DNA of 64,000 bases from Chenopodium formosanum (GCA_024500155.1 CM044877.1:70822001-70886000), one strand, 5' to 3'; numbered from the stretch's first letter, positions 37,825 to 48,612 are shown. Made by a program: numbers and translations. The notes: generated by a model not told the origin, from the sequence alone.

Positions 37825-38345
37825 GACATGCAACTAAAGTGCCTTAAACTAGGTTTTTCCACATTCTTAAATGGTAACTCATCAACAATAATCATGTGAA
37901 TCAATGTCTCTCTAACATCATTCAAGTTAATATTCTTACTCCTACACTTCAATCACCACTCTCACAGTGCCGGGGCTACAATGTCATCACAACAATGGGG
38001 CCCTATGCAATTCTCAAAATGATCGAGGCCCTCGATTAATACTTTCTCCGTTCTTTTGTGATTTTTTAGTTTTTACTCCGTAAAATTTTTACTATTCCTT
38101 ATAACATAATTTCATAAGAAAAGTTATAAAATGTGTTGTTAAGCATGAATTTCAACATAGTGATTAAAAAATAATGGGAGAGTACGTGAATTAAATAACA
38201 AATTTTTATTAAACAAAAAACTTTGTTACATTATACGAGTAAAAATAAAAGATTAAGTGTTGAAAATGAATTAATAGGAATGAAATCAATTTTGGGAGAT
38301 AAAGAATTTGGGAGATAAATCAGATGGCAATGTACAATGGTAAAT

Positions 38346-39477
38346 GCAAATTCTCTTTGGTAGACCTCTAATAATAAACATTCTCAGTGGTAAAATGCAA
38401 AAAAAGTTATTATCCTTGGTGAACTATGTTTTAAAAAGTTTAATCAATGGTAACATTAAGCAAGGTAATTAGAAATTTTAAGCGTAACTATGGTTAACTA
38501 ATGATGTAATGACTAATTTGACCCTAATGACAGACCCAATTTCCCCTTCTTAGATTTTTGTAAAGGAAAAAAAAAACAACCTCCTCTTCCCCTTCCCCAC
38601 CAGCAACCAGCCACCGGTGTCCCTTTCCCCCTAACCAACCGGCGCACAGCCTCCTCCCCTGCCGCCGACTCTATCCCCCTCCTCTTTCCCCTACCCTCGA
38701 CACCACCATCCCCCACCCACACCCTTTCCCGAAATGACAAACCCCAAACCCTAAATCCCCACTGGAGACACCTTTTGCTTCAAAAAACATCAAATTAATT
38801 TCAATTACCTGTAATTCACATTATTTCTTGTTCAATTGTGAGGAATTAGGATTTTAATTACCAGAATTTCACAAATTTTGTTCGATTTTTTTCATCGTTT
38901 TCAATGGTGGTGAGGTGTGAGAAAGGAGATAAGATGGGGAAGGGTGGTCGAAGGGGTAGAGATGTGATTTCCAGAAGGTGAAGAGCGCAATTTGAGGTAC
39001 TTGCTGGGATTTTGATGCCGACTCGACTTCGCTGGTGGCTGGGGTTGCCTTGGTGGCAAGTTGCGAGGTTTGGGGGTTTTGTAGCAGCAAATTTTGAGGA
39101 GAGAAAAAGGGTTGGGGCGTTGGGTACTTGGGGTGTCGGGGTAGGGACGAAGGTTGCCGGCGGGAATGGGGAAGTTAGGGAATAGGGGCTGGGGGAGGGG
39201 GAGGGGAGCTGCGAGCAGAGGAGGGGGAGAGGGAATGGTGGCGAATGGTGGGGAAGGTGGTGGTTTTTTTTTAATTAATTTTAAATGGGGGTATTTTAGG
39301 CATCATAGCTTTTTTTTACTTAGAATGGTTAACCATGGTTAAGAAATGCCTAATTACCTTGCTTAATGTTACCAATGACTAAACTTTTTAAAATATGGTT
39401 CACCAAGGATAATAACTTTTTTTTGCATTTTACCACTGAGAATGTTTATTATTAGAGGTCTACTAAAGAGAATTTCC
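38346..39477. mobile_element. Mutator-like element with ~150-bp inverted repeats and GC-rich interior (Pack-MULE-like)
   Basis: The arm 38346-38500 and the inverted arm 39322-39477 match over ~150 bp (e.g. GTAGACCTCTAATAATAAAC in both). Each arm is a run of degenerate ~35-nt units with core (A/T)GGTRAAM. The interior (about 38570-39290) is sharply GC-rich, with CT- and Pro-codon-rich sequence, 'aaaccctaaatcccc', and a GGGGA-rich second half, as expected for captured host exons/UTR. I found no clean 9-bp duplication, so the exact ends are uncertain by a few bases. Confidence 0.75.
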
Positions 39478-39619
39478 CAATTTTTTTTTTTTGGGAAGAT
39501 TAAATGTTTTTTGGAAATTAGTTTGTTGTTAATGAAATATGCGAAAATTGAGGTAGAAAAATGGAGATAAAAGAGCAACTTTGGTTTCCAATAAATGTGT
39601 CATGCTAATAAAAAATGAA

Positions 39620-39684
39620 TTTATTAGGATTTGAACTCAAGACCTTATACATAAAGCACCAACCTCTTAACCACTGGTCCTATT
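39620..39684 (-). other. tRNA-like SINE head
   Basis: On the minus strand an A-box-like stretch (TAGGACCAGTGGTTAAGAGG) is followed by a B-box GAGTTCAAATCC (39627-39638). Spacing fits a polymerase III promoter. No tail or duplication is defined. Confidence 0.45.
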
Positions 39685-40172
39685 TAATTTTCCGGCATCA
39701 TAATGAAACTAATTAACCTATATCCAAATTTTTGGGGCCCCTAAAATTTGGGAGCCTTGTTCCGTCGACCACCTAGCTCTGGCTTATAACCGCCACTGCA
39801 CTTTTAGTTTGCTTTTCTTTGCCCTTTCCTTGATCAAAATACAATTTAGTTTGCTTTTCTTTGCCCTTTTCTTTCTCTACATTAGCAGGATTACAAAGAC
39901 ATGATTTAGCATGGTTTTTAATATTTTTAAACCATTAAGATTACCATAAGCGGCAATTAAGCTCATAGTTTTCCATTCTCAACATACTCTAAGTAATATT
40001 TCCACTACTCAGCTTTCCTCTTGCCTTTTCTGTTCCATATATATTCTCGACCCGCTTTCAGCTTCTTATCCGGAGGCAAAGTAAATTGCAATTCTTTCAT
40101 ATCCTTTTCAGAATGTGACTGTGACATTTGTTGAGAAAAAGTAGCAGGCCTTTTGGATTGAGAGCTCTCCAT

Positions 40173-41167
40173 CTACAGTATATTCACAATATAAGAAATT
40201 TTTAAGTCACAATAATAACACACATACCATTTTATTAAAAAAAATGGGAGAAGAACTTACATTGCAAGAATAAGAATCCTTAGTTCCTTGTTGATCCTAA
40301 ACATATAATTTAATAGAATTTAATAACAATTTTAAATAAATATAATACATACTCTATAAAAATAATAAATCAGAAAAATATTTCTTTTTAGATTAATTAT
40401 TTGTGACGCATGATAACGAAATTTGTTTACAACATGTTAAATTATTTTATACAACAGGTTAAATTAGTATATACAAGTTAAATAATTATTAAAAAAAATG
40501 CATACACTATAAAAAAATAAAAACAGAAAAAATAGAAATTACACTCACAATTTGAAAATTCAACATGAATTCGAAACAAATGAACTAAAAAAAAATCGAA
40601 AACAATTATTTAAACTCAAAAAGACAAAAAAAAAACCATGAATTCAAAAGAAATGAACTAAAAGAAACATAAATTCAACATGCAAACTTCAAACAATCAT
40701 TATAAGCAAATGAAACATGAATAAACATATGAATTCTCACACTTAATTCATTATTTCGAATACAAAATACTCAAACATAATTATATTTACATTAAAAAAA
40801 ACTAACGATGCCCGGAGTATTTGCGCTGGTAGCCTGCTGGACGGTGGACGCCTGAGGGGAGCGTGCAGCCGTGCAGGTGCGGGGTGAGGGTGTCAGCTGA
40901 GAGAGTGAGGGAGTTTGGGTTAGAAATGAAAACTTGTTTCTTGTTTTGATTTTTAAAAGAAAAGCTTTTTTTTTTAAAAAACTAAATTTTATCGGGTTTC
41001 AAGTCTGGACTTGAAAACCCCGGTTTTAGACCTGATCCGAACCAGAACCAGAATCCTTAGATTTCAAGGACCGGGACCGGACCTAAATCTACATATCCGG
41101 GTCAGATACGGTCTAAACAGGTTTGGTTGTGGTCGGTTTTGAGGTCCGATCCTGTTTATGTACACTC
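40173..41167. other. hAT 5' flank and AT-rich DNA
   Basis: AT-rich spacer with a GC-rich stretch at 40800-40910. The block 40985-41167, rich in 'ccgg/gacc' words and ending next to 'tgtttatgtacactcc', resembles the terminus of plant hAT elements (inverted GGAGTGTACATAAACAGG). It may be the 5' end of the hAT whose transposase lies at 34.7-40.2 kb, but the partner end was not found. Confidence 0.35.
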
Positions 41168-42550
41168 CTTCTTATCCTTCCTTTCTTCTTCCACTGTCCG
41201 ATTAAATTCCAGAAAGAGGAGCGTTGGGAGGGGGCAAGTCGCTGGTTCAATAATGAATGCCAGTTTTAGGCATGGCCGACCTGGTAGTTTTGATAAGGGG
41301 GTTGTTTTGGATTTTGGACGGATGCTCCAGCGTCCGCCTGAGAAGAGGAAGGATACCTTCCAAAAGAGTGCAGCTCGGATGACATCAAGACCGAGCCGGT
41401 GAATTTTGAGAAGCGTGGTCCCAAATTTCGTTCGGACGCTTCCCTAGTAGAAGGAGTACCTTGACGATTTTAGCGTTCTTCAAAGGAAGTGGTCACTTCG
41501 ACCATAGAGCATTCACTACCACTAGCTGTGGTTGTATTTGTGTCCATCATGTCCATGTTACTTGAATCATGGGAGATTAAAGGGTTCACCAGACTACCGT
41601 CCGAATTTCTGGGAACATGTCTATCGTACGTATGCCTCGTGGCATGTTCGTCTGCAGGGACAGAGAAGAATATGTGGGGGTGAGTTAGTACACACTAGAA
41701 ATGGACTCTCTCCACGGAGATGAGGACTCGTCCCCGTCCACTCTAGACTCTTCAGTCCAAGGTGAATGACCAGCCTCATGAGGAGAAATGGACAAAGCCG
41801 AGTGTTGTGCTAGTTTGTGTTTAAAATACAACAATTAAAGAAAAATAAGGAAGAAGTAAAGAAGAGCAAACAGTTACCTCTGTACGTGTAGAAATTTTTG
41901 AGAAGTCTTGGAAAGTCTTGAAGGTTGAACATAAAACTCAAAAACTCGACCGGAAAACTCAAGGAACACGACGGAGCTCTCGAAGATTAGGAAAGAAAGT
42001 AACTTTCTCTCTCTAAAAGCTCTAACTTCTCTTTAGAATGCACAAATTTCTAAAGTACTAAAATGAAGTCAAACAAGTCCTGTTTATAGGCAAAAATTAA
42101 TGAGGGCGAAATGTTAAATCAAAATTTCCTTCTCAGAAGCTCAAACGGTAATTTTTAAAAAAGGTTTAACTTAGAAGATGAACTGTTAAAAAACCGGTCC
42201 GTCATTTAAGGTGGAAAGACGTAATGCCACACTATGGTGCGTCAGAATAATTGGCCAGGTCAACAAAATTCAAACCTTCATTCCGCCAAGTACGGATGAT
42301 AGGTGTCCTCTCTCAAGCCAGTCGGCATAACCCGTCCACCTGATTTTGAGACTCAAAATCCATTAAGTGAAATCAAGCGGACAGAACAAAGTAGACTGCC
42401 CAAAAGGAGGAATCCCTCTGATGGACGGACGGGAATGTCCGTCTTTTACTATTGTCAATGGTTCATCAGTCAACACTCGGACGACGTAAGACGAGTAAAA
42501 GATCATATGAGGCGGCTCGTATGGTACGAGTCACGCCATCAGGGGGAAAA
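41168..42550 (+). mobile_element. 3' internal region of a gypsy-type (probably Tat/Ogre) element
   Basis: It ends in a polypurine tract (CATCAGGGGGAAAA, to 42550) directly before the LTR at 42551, so it is the 3' internal part of a plus-strand LTR element. No pol domain remains. On the minus strand a TATA-like GCCTATAAACAGG near 42093 is followed by a CT-rich leader and a donor-like sequence near 41877. This recalls the antisense ORF region reported between RNase H and the 3' LTR of Tat elements. That reading is inference only. Confidence 0.45.
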
Positions 42551-43051
42551 TGTTTAGGGTAAAAAAACCCCCAACACATGGTCCAATCTCATAGCGACAT
42601 GTGGCCCAATAAAAAAGGTGACACGTGTCTCTATAGGAAGGACACATGTGTCAAGTATGAAGAGAACTTGAAATGAGAGAAAAGGGCTTCCTTACATCAG
42701 GAGCCAAAATCCCTAGAAAGCCGCAAAACGACGCCCTATATGGACACGTGCCTTCACCTGATTGCACCGCCAATTAGAGTACGCCATCGTAGGTTACAAA
42801 ACCCAAGAGGGCACAATTTTCCACCCCTATAAATACCCCAATCATTTATGGGTGGATTGAGACATATTATTCTAAGAGCATTGAATAGCTCCATCTTCAC
42901 TCTACTTTCTCTCTCTAAATTTATTCAAGGTGATCGTCGAATGCGAATATTCCATTAAGTGGAATATTCGTAGTTTCGCAGGTCTCAGCGACCGTCCAGC
43001 TATTATTCTAGACTAGTATCCTGAGGGATTCCGAAAAAACCCGAAATAACA
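42551..43051 (+). repeat. 3' LTR with TATA box and G-boxes
   Basis: Starts TGTTTAGGG after the purine tract and ends AATAACA, about 501 bp. It carries CTATAAATA at 42827-42835. Upstream are two CACGTG G-boxes (42622-42627, 42745-42750) and a related palindrome CACATGTG (42643-42650), a promoter layout typical of stress-responsive plant LTRs. The following TGCAT would be the target duplication. It abuts the truncated LTR of the TRIM-like element. Confidence 0.65.
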
Positions 43052-44153
43052 TGCATCTAGAATTTTCTAGATCTTGATATTTTACAAGATATTTCTAAAC
43101 CTCTCTTGGTTTTTCTAATTCATTCTTGATTTTTCTATAGACACTAGATTTTTCATACCACATCTAGATTTTTCTAAATTAACCTCTAACACTTCCCTTA
43201 ATCTTGAAAAATCTTTGTTGAAAAGACTTCATTGATGCTTCTTTCATCAATGGTCTCCAAACTTGATTTTAAAATTTTTCTTGTTATACACATTGGTGCC
43301 TATGTGACAAATCATCGATGTTTTGTGTTGGTACCCAACCAACAATTTCACTTTGCTAGTGCTCATGTCACCGACCTTCTCCAAAAATATTTGTGTATTC
43401 AAATTTTTGTTTGTTGTCGGGGCTCGTGTCACCAACTATCTCCGCTAATGCTCTTGTCATTAGCAAATTCCAAATAATAATCTTCTTTAAGATAAAACTT
43501 CATCAAGATTTTTCTATAATATGTTTCTTTAATTTAAATTTTCTCTTTTGACATTTCCCTAAAAACATTAATCTTCACAAAAAAACTTACCTTATTTTTT
43601 TTCCTTCCTCCATATTCTCTTTAATGTTAATCTCGAGATCCTTCATATCTCGATCCTTCGATCTTCAAATTCCTCGTAATTACATTCAAGCTCTAATATC
43701 ATGATAGAATTTGGATGTACGCGGATGTTTAATGGACTTGAATATCATATATCAATTTTATAATTTCATAAATTACATCATAAATTGTACAACAATATTG
43801 TTGGTAGAGACTTACTCCACACACACACAACTCATATCTAATTTGTGAGAGCTCATGTCTCTCACTATCCTGCTAAATACTTACCTCACCACATCAATTA
43901 GAGCTCTCTTAATTTGCTCACCTCTTACTCATGCACATATAACATATTTATAAGGGTGTTTTCCCACTTTCTAGATTTTATTACACTTATCTCATATTAC
44001 ATGTATTTAGATTTTTCTATATCAAATATTTTTGGTATTTTACAAGATATTTCAAAACCTCTCTTCATTTTCCTACTTCATTCTAGATTTTTCTAATCTA
44101 AACACTAGATTTTTCATACCTTATCTAGAATTTTCTAGATTAACCTGTAACCA
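43052..44153 (-). mobile_element. TRIM-like miniature LTR retrotransposon, truncated
   Basis: Minus-strand element with a 5' LTR at about 43704-44153 and a truncated 3' LTR at 43052-43192. Shared text includes 'ttttacaagatatttc', 'acactagatttttcatacc' and 'ttaacct.taac'. Only ~510 bp lie between them, with no coding capacity. A degenerate copia-type primer-binding site (TGATATTAGAGCTTG) adjoins the 5' LTR near 43688-43702. A purine tract (TTAAGGGAAG) adjoins the 3' LTR near 43193-43202. The left LTR is cut off exactly where the gypsy LTR ends. Confidence 0.65.
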
Positions 44154-44830
44154 TTGATAAAATCGAATTGGGATGATATTTGGTTACAAAGAATTGAAGT
44201 ATTTGGGATACCTTGGAAAATACAATCTCATCTATGTTTTGTATGACTAGGGTAAAATAGCTTAATTATTAATTACTATGATTAAAATTTGGCGCTTGAG
44301 TGGGGTCTGGGGGGTCCCTTCGAAACGTAAGTGTTCGGAGGTACCAGGGAAGTACTCCAGCCTCGAGAGGGCGCCTTTGCTCGGGCAATATGCGGAAACC
44401 GACTCGACCATCCATATGAGTCATTCAAACCTCCAATCCCGCTAAAATTGAGAAAGCTATTTCATATAATGCGTAATTGATATAAAGCCGACGAAGCTAT
44501 TCATGTATCTGGGCAAGAATATAGAGCCTAGTTTCTGAAAATTTTACCATACAAGAGGAGGTACGTCGCTTTGTACATCTTGCTACAAATCACTGTAGCT
44601 ACTTTCTTTCTTTTTTTTTAAAAAAAAAACCAACCTCTGTTTTAACGTGAGTTACGTAACATCAAGATGATCATTCCATATTTATGTTGACTTAATTTTT
44701 TTTTGAGAGAATTATGTTGACTTAATTAGGATATTCATAAATCAAAAATCATATTTTCAATTTAGAAAGAATTTTCTAGAGAGAAAAGTTCATTGATAGA
44801 GAGAGAATTTCAAGTTTTTGGAGAGAGAAA
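44154..44830. other. unrecognised sequence
   Basis: Contains a GC-rich block (about 44287-44440, 'ggtctggggggtcccttcgaaacg') that I cannot assign to rRNA, an LTR or a gene. It is followed by a short AG-rich leader in front of the FAR1-like ATG. Confidence 0.35.
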
Positions 44831-45660
44831 ATGGCTGCTCAAGAATTTAGACATGATTCCGGTCGTCGAATTTCCGGTGATGATGACCATGAGAATAATG
44901 ATTATTGTGGTGAAATAGATAATATTTTAATTAAAGGAAAAGGTAAGTTTATTTTTCGCATTGATTTTGTAATCGTATTGAATTTGATGAATGTAATTTT
45001 CTTATGTTCATTCTGCTCTATTTTTTTTTAATTATACAAAGGTTGAAGATGATGTCCGTTCTAAATTGCAATTATGTTCTTTTACTCAGTTTTTTTTGTT
45101 CGTTTAGAATGGTTATAATGTTCTTTATTGTATTACATTATGTACATTTGATTTAAACTCTATGTTCTTTATAATATTATACGACAATGAGCATTACATC
45201 GAAGTTATATTTATCTTTATTATAATATACATTTAATTTAACTACAACATTCATTTGTATTTATGTTAATGAACATTTCATTTATTTGATTTTTTAGGCG
45301 TCACATTATCTACTAGTTCAAAGTTACTTTTTAGAAAAGGGAAGTCTGATGAAGAAGCTTATGAATTATACAGTTCATATCCTTTTAAGCATGGATTTGG
45401 TAAATGCAAAGGAGATAAACAAAATAAGGAATGATAAGACAGTAAAATGACAGTTTTTGATATGTTCCTATGCTAGTTCAAAAAAATAAAGAGTGATGTT
45501 TTGTACCCTTAAAGGAATTTCCGTACTAGTTGCAAAGCATACAATCAGTTTGATGTCGATAAGGAGTCTAATTTATATTGTGTGGTGAAACATGAAATGG
45601 AGCATAATTACAGTAGGGTTTCCGTTTCAAAGAGACATTTGATAAGATCTCATAGAAAGG
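44831..45660 (+). pseudogene. FAR1-type DNA-binding protein fragment (FRS gene or Mutator-derived)
   Basis: Exon 1 (44831-44942, MAAQEFRHDSGRRISGDDDH...) ends at a GTAAG donor. Exon 2 starts at 45298 after TTTTTTAG and keeps the frame (GVTLSTSSKLLFRKG). It then reads KSDEEAYELYSSYPFKHGFG, the start of the FAR1/WRKY-GCM1-type zinc-binding domain. A TGA at 45432-45434 and a frame change follow. The rest of the domain resumes as RNFRTSCKAYNQFDVD ... VVKHEMEHNYSRVSVSKRHL to about 45660. FAR1 domains occur both in light-signalling FRS regulators and in their Mutator-like transposase ancestors, and without the downstream MULE domain I cannot tell which. Non-functional as it stands. Confidence 0.75.
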
Positions 45661-45679
45661 TTCGTAAATGAACATTATA

Positions 45680-46060
45680 TATTATTTTAATGAACATTAT
45701 CCCTATATTTAATGAACATTTTATAATTGTACAATGTACATTTGTTTCTTTTACTCATTTTTAATTATAATTTTGAATTAATGTACATGTATATATATGA
45801 CAAAGAACATTATGATTTGTTTCAATGTACATTGTGTGAAACGATAATAAACATACGTTAAAATATGGTATACACAAGTTAGTGAACATTATATATTATT
45901 TTAGTGAGCATTTTGTAATTTTATATGTACATTCGTTTCTTTTGCTCATTCTTGATTATAATTCTGAATTAATGTACATGTATATATATGACTAAGAACA
46001 TTATGGTTTGTTTCAATGTACATTATGTGAACCGATAATGAACATGTGTTAAAATATACT
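45680..46060. repeat. ~191-bp tandem duplication rich in 'gaacatt/gtacatt'
   Basis: Two adjacent diverged copies share a run from 'tttcttttrctcattyttraattataatt' to 'cgataataaacat', offset by about 191 bp. Both are built of short 'aatgaacatt' and 'atgtacatt' words that also fill the FAR1-fragment intron (45100-45270) and recur at 46740-46805. Confidence 0.75.
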
Positions 46061-46323
46061 AAAATTGATGGGTCTATAATAGCTTCTTTTGGATCTTCGA
46101 CACTGTTTGCAACTTTATCACTTTTTTTTTTCCTTTTTCCATTCTTCTTATATATTTTAATGGGTTATTTGTTTTCAATATCTTCATGTTTAACTTGTTA
46201 TCACTGTAGCACAAACAAATCAACCCAAAATCACAAAAAATATCGTATGAATTGCAAAAAAATCGAAAATCAAACAACAATAAAAGTAATAAAGTTGAAG
46301 AAGTAATTTTCCGTATGAATTGC

Positions 46324-46355
<32 letters not shown>

Positions 46356-46492
46356 CAAATTCCAAAATAAACACTCAGGCATGTCGAGAATTATAATTAC
46401 ATGTTTTTGTCCACCATATTCAAGAATTTTGGATTTAGAACTACAAATTTCTTCAAAAATTGCTTAAGGTTTTGAAGTTTGAAATTCAACTA

Positions 46493-46583
46493 CTACCTCC
46501 GGATCGTATTATATGCAAATTTAGGGTATTATTTGTGAGATATAAAAAATTCCAAAGTTGCATTTAATACGATCCGGAGGTAG
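46493..46583. mobile_element. 91-bp Stowaway-like MITE, second copy
   Basis: CTACCTCCGGATCGTATTA with its inverted copy and TA flanks. Same length and same central sequence as 15511-15601. Confidence 0.9.
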
Positions 46584-47583
46584 TAGGTTTTTGGATTTTT
46601 TTTTTTACTTTTTGAGAGAGAAAACTTCTAGAGAGAGAAGGTATTGTTTTGGTAAATTTCTAGAGAAAGTATTGTATTAGTAAAAAATATTTTACTTTTT
46701 ACCTCTTGCCTTTTAAAAAAAAAAACTTACTTTTTCACGTTCTTTATAAACTAGTGGAATGTTCTTTTAAACACCCATGTTCTTTTGTTTCATAGTATAT
46801 GTTCTTTCTGCCTTTTTATTAATCAAAGGAGAGGCGGTACGGTGCTTGATACTGGTGCCTGCATGGACCGCCTATTGCCTAGTTTCATGTAGTACTAATG
46901 AAACAATGGTTACTTGGCCATATGGGTCCTTCCAAATTGTAATACTAGTGCATTTACTCCCCTTTTGACACTCTTATGAAATTTAGGTTAATTAGTGTAA
47001 CTAATCTAGAAAGTACACAAGAAAACTTGGAGTAGCTTAGGGGTTAATTTGGAGGGGTGGGGGATCATCTTCTTCCTTCTTCGTGCCCACATGCAAAATT
47101 TGACATAGTACGTGATTAATTTGGAGGGGTGGGGGGTTTAACTTCTTCCATCTTCCCTGAGAAGGTGTAATTCACTAATTGAGAAAATAAGACCAAGAAT
47201 TGAATAGAGTATATTGTTTTGTTTAAGTTGTGCAAAAATACAATATTATACGATTTTGTTCAATCTTTGTGAAATAGAGTATATGATTTTGTTCAGTATG
47301 TAAGAAATACAGTATAATATTTAATTCAATATGCACTAAATATATTTTATTATTTTTTATTTATTTTATTTTATTTATTTGTATTTTTTAATTTTATTAA
47401 TTTTTTATTATTATATTTATTTTCTTATTTTTTATTTAATTATTTTTATTTATTTATTTTTTATTTAATTATTTTTTTACTATTTATTATTTATTATTTA
47501 TTTTTAATTTTTAGTTTTAATTGATTTTATTTTATTTTATTTATTATTTATTTTAATTTATTTTAATTTTTTTATTATTAATA
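46584..47583. other. intergenic DNA ending in AT low-complexity
   Basis: No gene recognised. 47340-47580 is a long tract of degenerate TTATTTTATT words. Confidence 0.5.
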
Positions 47584-47918
47584 CTCCCTCCGTCCCTTAA
47601 TACAAAGCCTCTTTTGGTTTTTGCGCGGGAATTAAGAAAGTTGTAAATTCTTTATAACTATTGATTAAAAGTACATCTGTGCAAGTAGCCTGTAGGGTTA
47701 AAGAGAGATAGAGAGAAAGAAAAAGTAGTTGGGAATAATTGAAGAGATAGAGAGAGAAAATGTTGGGAATCGATGTTAAAATTACAAAAAAGTAAAGGAA
47801 TAAAGATGACAACTCATCAAAAAGAGGGCAATAATGTCAAAAAATACAACCTTTAAATAGAAAGTGGCATTGTATTTTGGGTTATAGGAAATGAGACTTT
47901 GTATTAAGGGACGGAGAG
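47584..47918. mobile_element. Stowaway-like MITE, ~335 bp
   Basis: Left end CTCCCTCCGTCCCTTAATAC, right end inverted ...GTATTAAGGGACGGAGAG. The left TA is clear (47582-47583). The right tip is slightly mutated, so the last base is uncertain. Confidence 0.8.
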
Positions 47919-48095
47919 TGTGCTATTTTATATAATTTTTCTTCATAATACGAGAGAAACTCTAGAGAGAGAAAATGAAGAAATGTGCGCTGATGAAACT
48001 GAGTAAATGAATAGATCGAATAAGAATCAAACGCAAGGAATTTGAGGATCTAAATGGATCATCTCCTGGGTCCTTTGAGACTGGTGTATCTCAAA

Positions 48096-48612
48096 TAGGG
48101 TTGTACAGAGTGCGGTTTAGACCGCACCAAACTGCAAACCAAACCGCAATTTTGCGGTTTGGTGCGGTTTGTAGTTTGAAAATTGCGGTGCGGTTTTTAA
48201 AATGATCAAACCGCGGTTTGCGGTTTCCAAAATTATTGAGACCAAACCGCACCGCAAACCGCACTTTAATGCGGTTTGCGATTTTTATTCTATGCATGTT
48301 TTTATTAAAATTATATAAAGAACTACAATATATGAGCTAATTTTTGACTATTAGTTAATTAAAGGTTAAAAAAAAGAGTTTAATATTTAAATCATCAACT
48401 AATAATTATAATATAAAATAAAAGTTTTGTTTTAAAAAGAATAATTATAATTTTAATAAAATACGATTCAACGACAAACCGCACCGCACCAAACCGCATA
48501 TTGCGGTATGGTTTGGTGCGGTTTTTTTAAAAGTGCGGTTTGAAAAAATTACAAACCGCACTTTTGCGGTTTGGTGCAGTTTATGATCCAAACCGCACCG
48601 CGAACACCCCTA
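48096..48612. mobile_element. hAT-like MITE with perfect 8-bp duplication, GCGGTTT-rich
   Basis: Left end TAGGGTTGTACAGAGTGCGG, right end inverted TAGGGGTGTTCGCGGTGCGG. The flanking 8-mer ATCTCAAA is identical at 48088-48095 and 48613-48620. The interior is dominated by 'gcggtttg/caaaccgc' words. Confidence 0.85.

Larger units (their letters stand above)
37965..39798. mobile_element. hAT-like element inside the hAT transposase gene
   Basis: Left end CAGTGCCGGGGCTA, right end inverted CAGTGGCGGTTATAAGCC. Flanking 8-mers CACTCTCA (37957-37964) and CACTTTTA (39799-39806) agree at 6 of 8 bases, the two differences being C-to-T. The coding sense of the surrounding transposase resumes on either side. 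It contains the Mutator-like element at 38346-39477 and a tRNA-like SINE head near 39620-39684, and no transposase of its own. Confidence 0.7.
34660..40172 (-). pseudogene. hAT (RICESLEEPER/BED-type) transposase gene, shattered by insertions
   Basis: Minus-strand gene from an ATG at 40170-40172. First piece (to about 39800): MESSQSKRPATFS, then a degraded BED zinc-finger region with internal stops. Second piece (37830-37964): VRETLIHMIIVDELPFKNVE. Third piece (about 34660-35663): FHIPSRVTISLDCLK, VTTDTWTSIQRINYICLTAHF, HEGETTGKAIEACLEYWGIDD, LHIRCIASIIN, VPTRWNSTYIMLE, then a frame-shifted KKFVKYWENVDKMIKFIYVALL. The C-terminal hATC dimerisation block was not found. Between pieces lie a hAT-like element (37965-39798) and a solo LTR (35664-37824). 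Stops and shifts within the pieces also disable it. By family it would have been a cut-and-paste transposase. Confidence 0.85.

Noticed and set aside
38041..38182. Additional Stowaway-like MITE
   Set aside because: Ends (CTTTCTCCGTTC... and ...ATGGGAGAG) are too diverged to call.
38513..39342. Gly/Arg- and Pro-rich frames near 38.5 and 39.2 kb
   Set aside because: They belong to the GC-rich cargo of the Mutator-like element; no start, splice or domain support for a working gene.
41127..41723. Several 60-90 codon frames (+)
   Set aside because: Inside the non-coding 3' region of a gypsy-type element, mutually overlapping and without recognisable domains.
44287..44440. Possible 5S rRNA or other ribosomal relic in a GC-rich block
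   Set aside because: The internal control region of plant 5S genes is not present and no rRNA core motif is recognisable.
46777..46968. 63-codon frame (+) with hydrophobic stretches
   Set aside because: Short, no family match and no regulatory context; likely chance.
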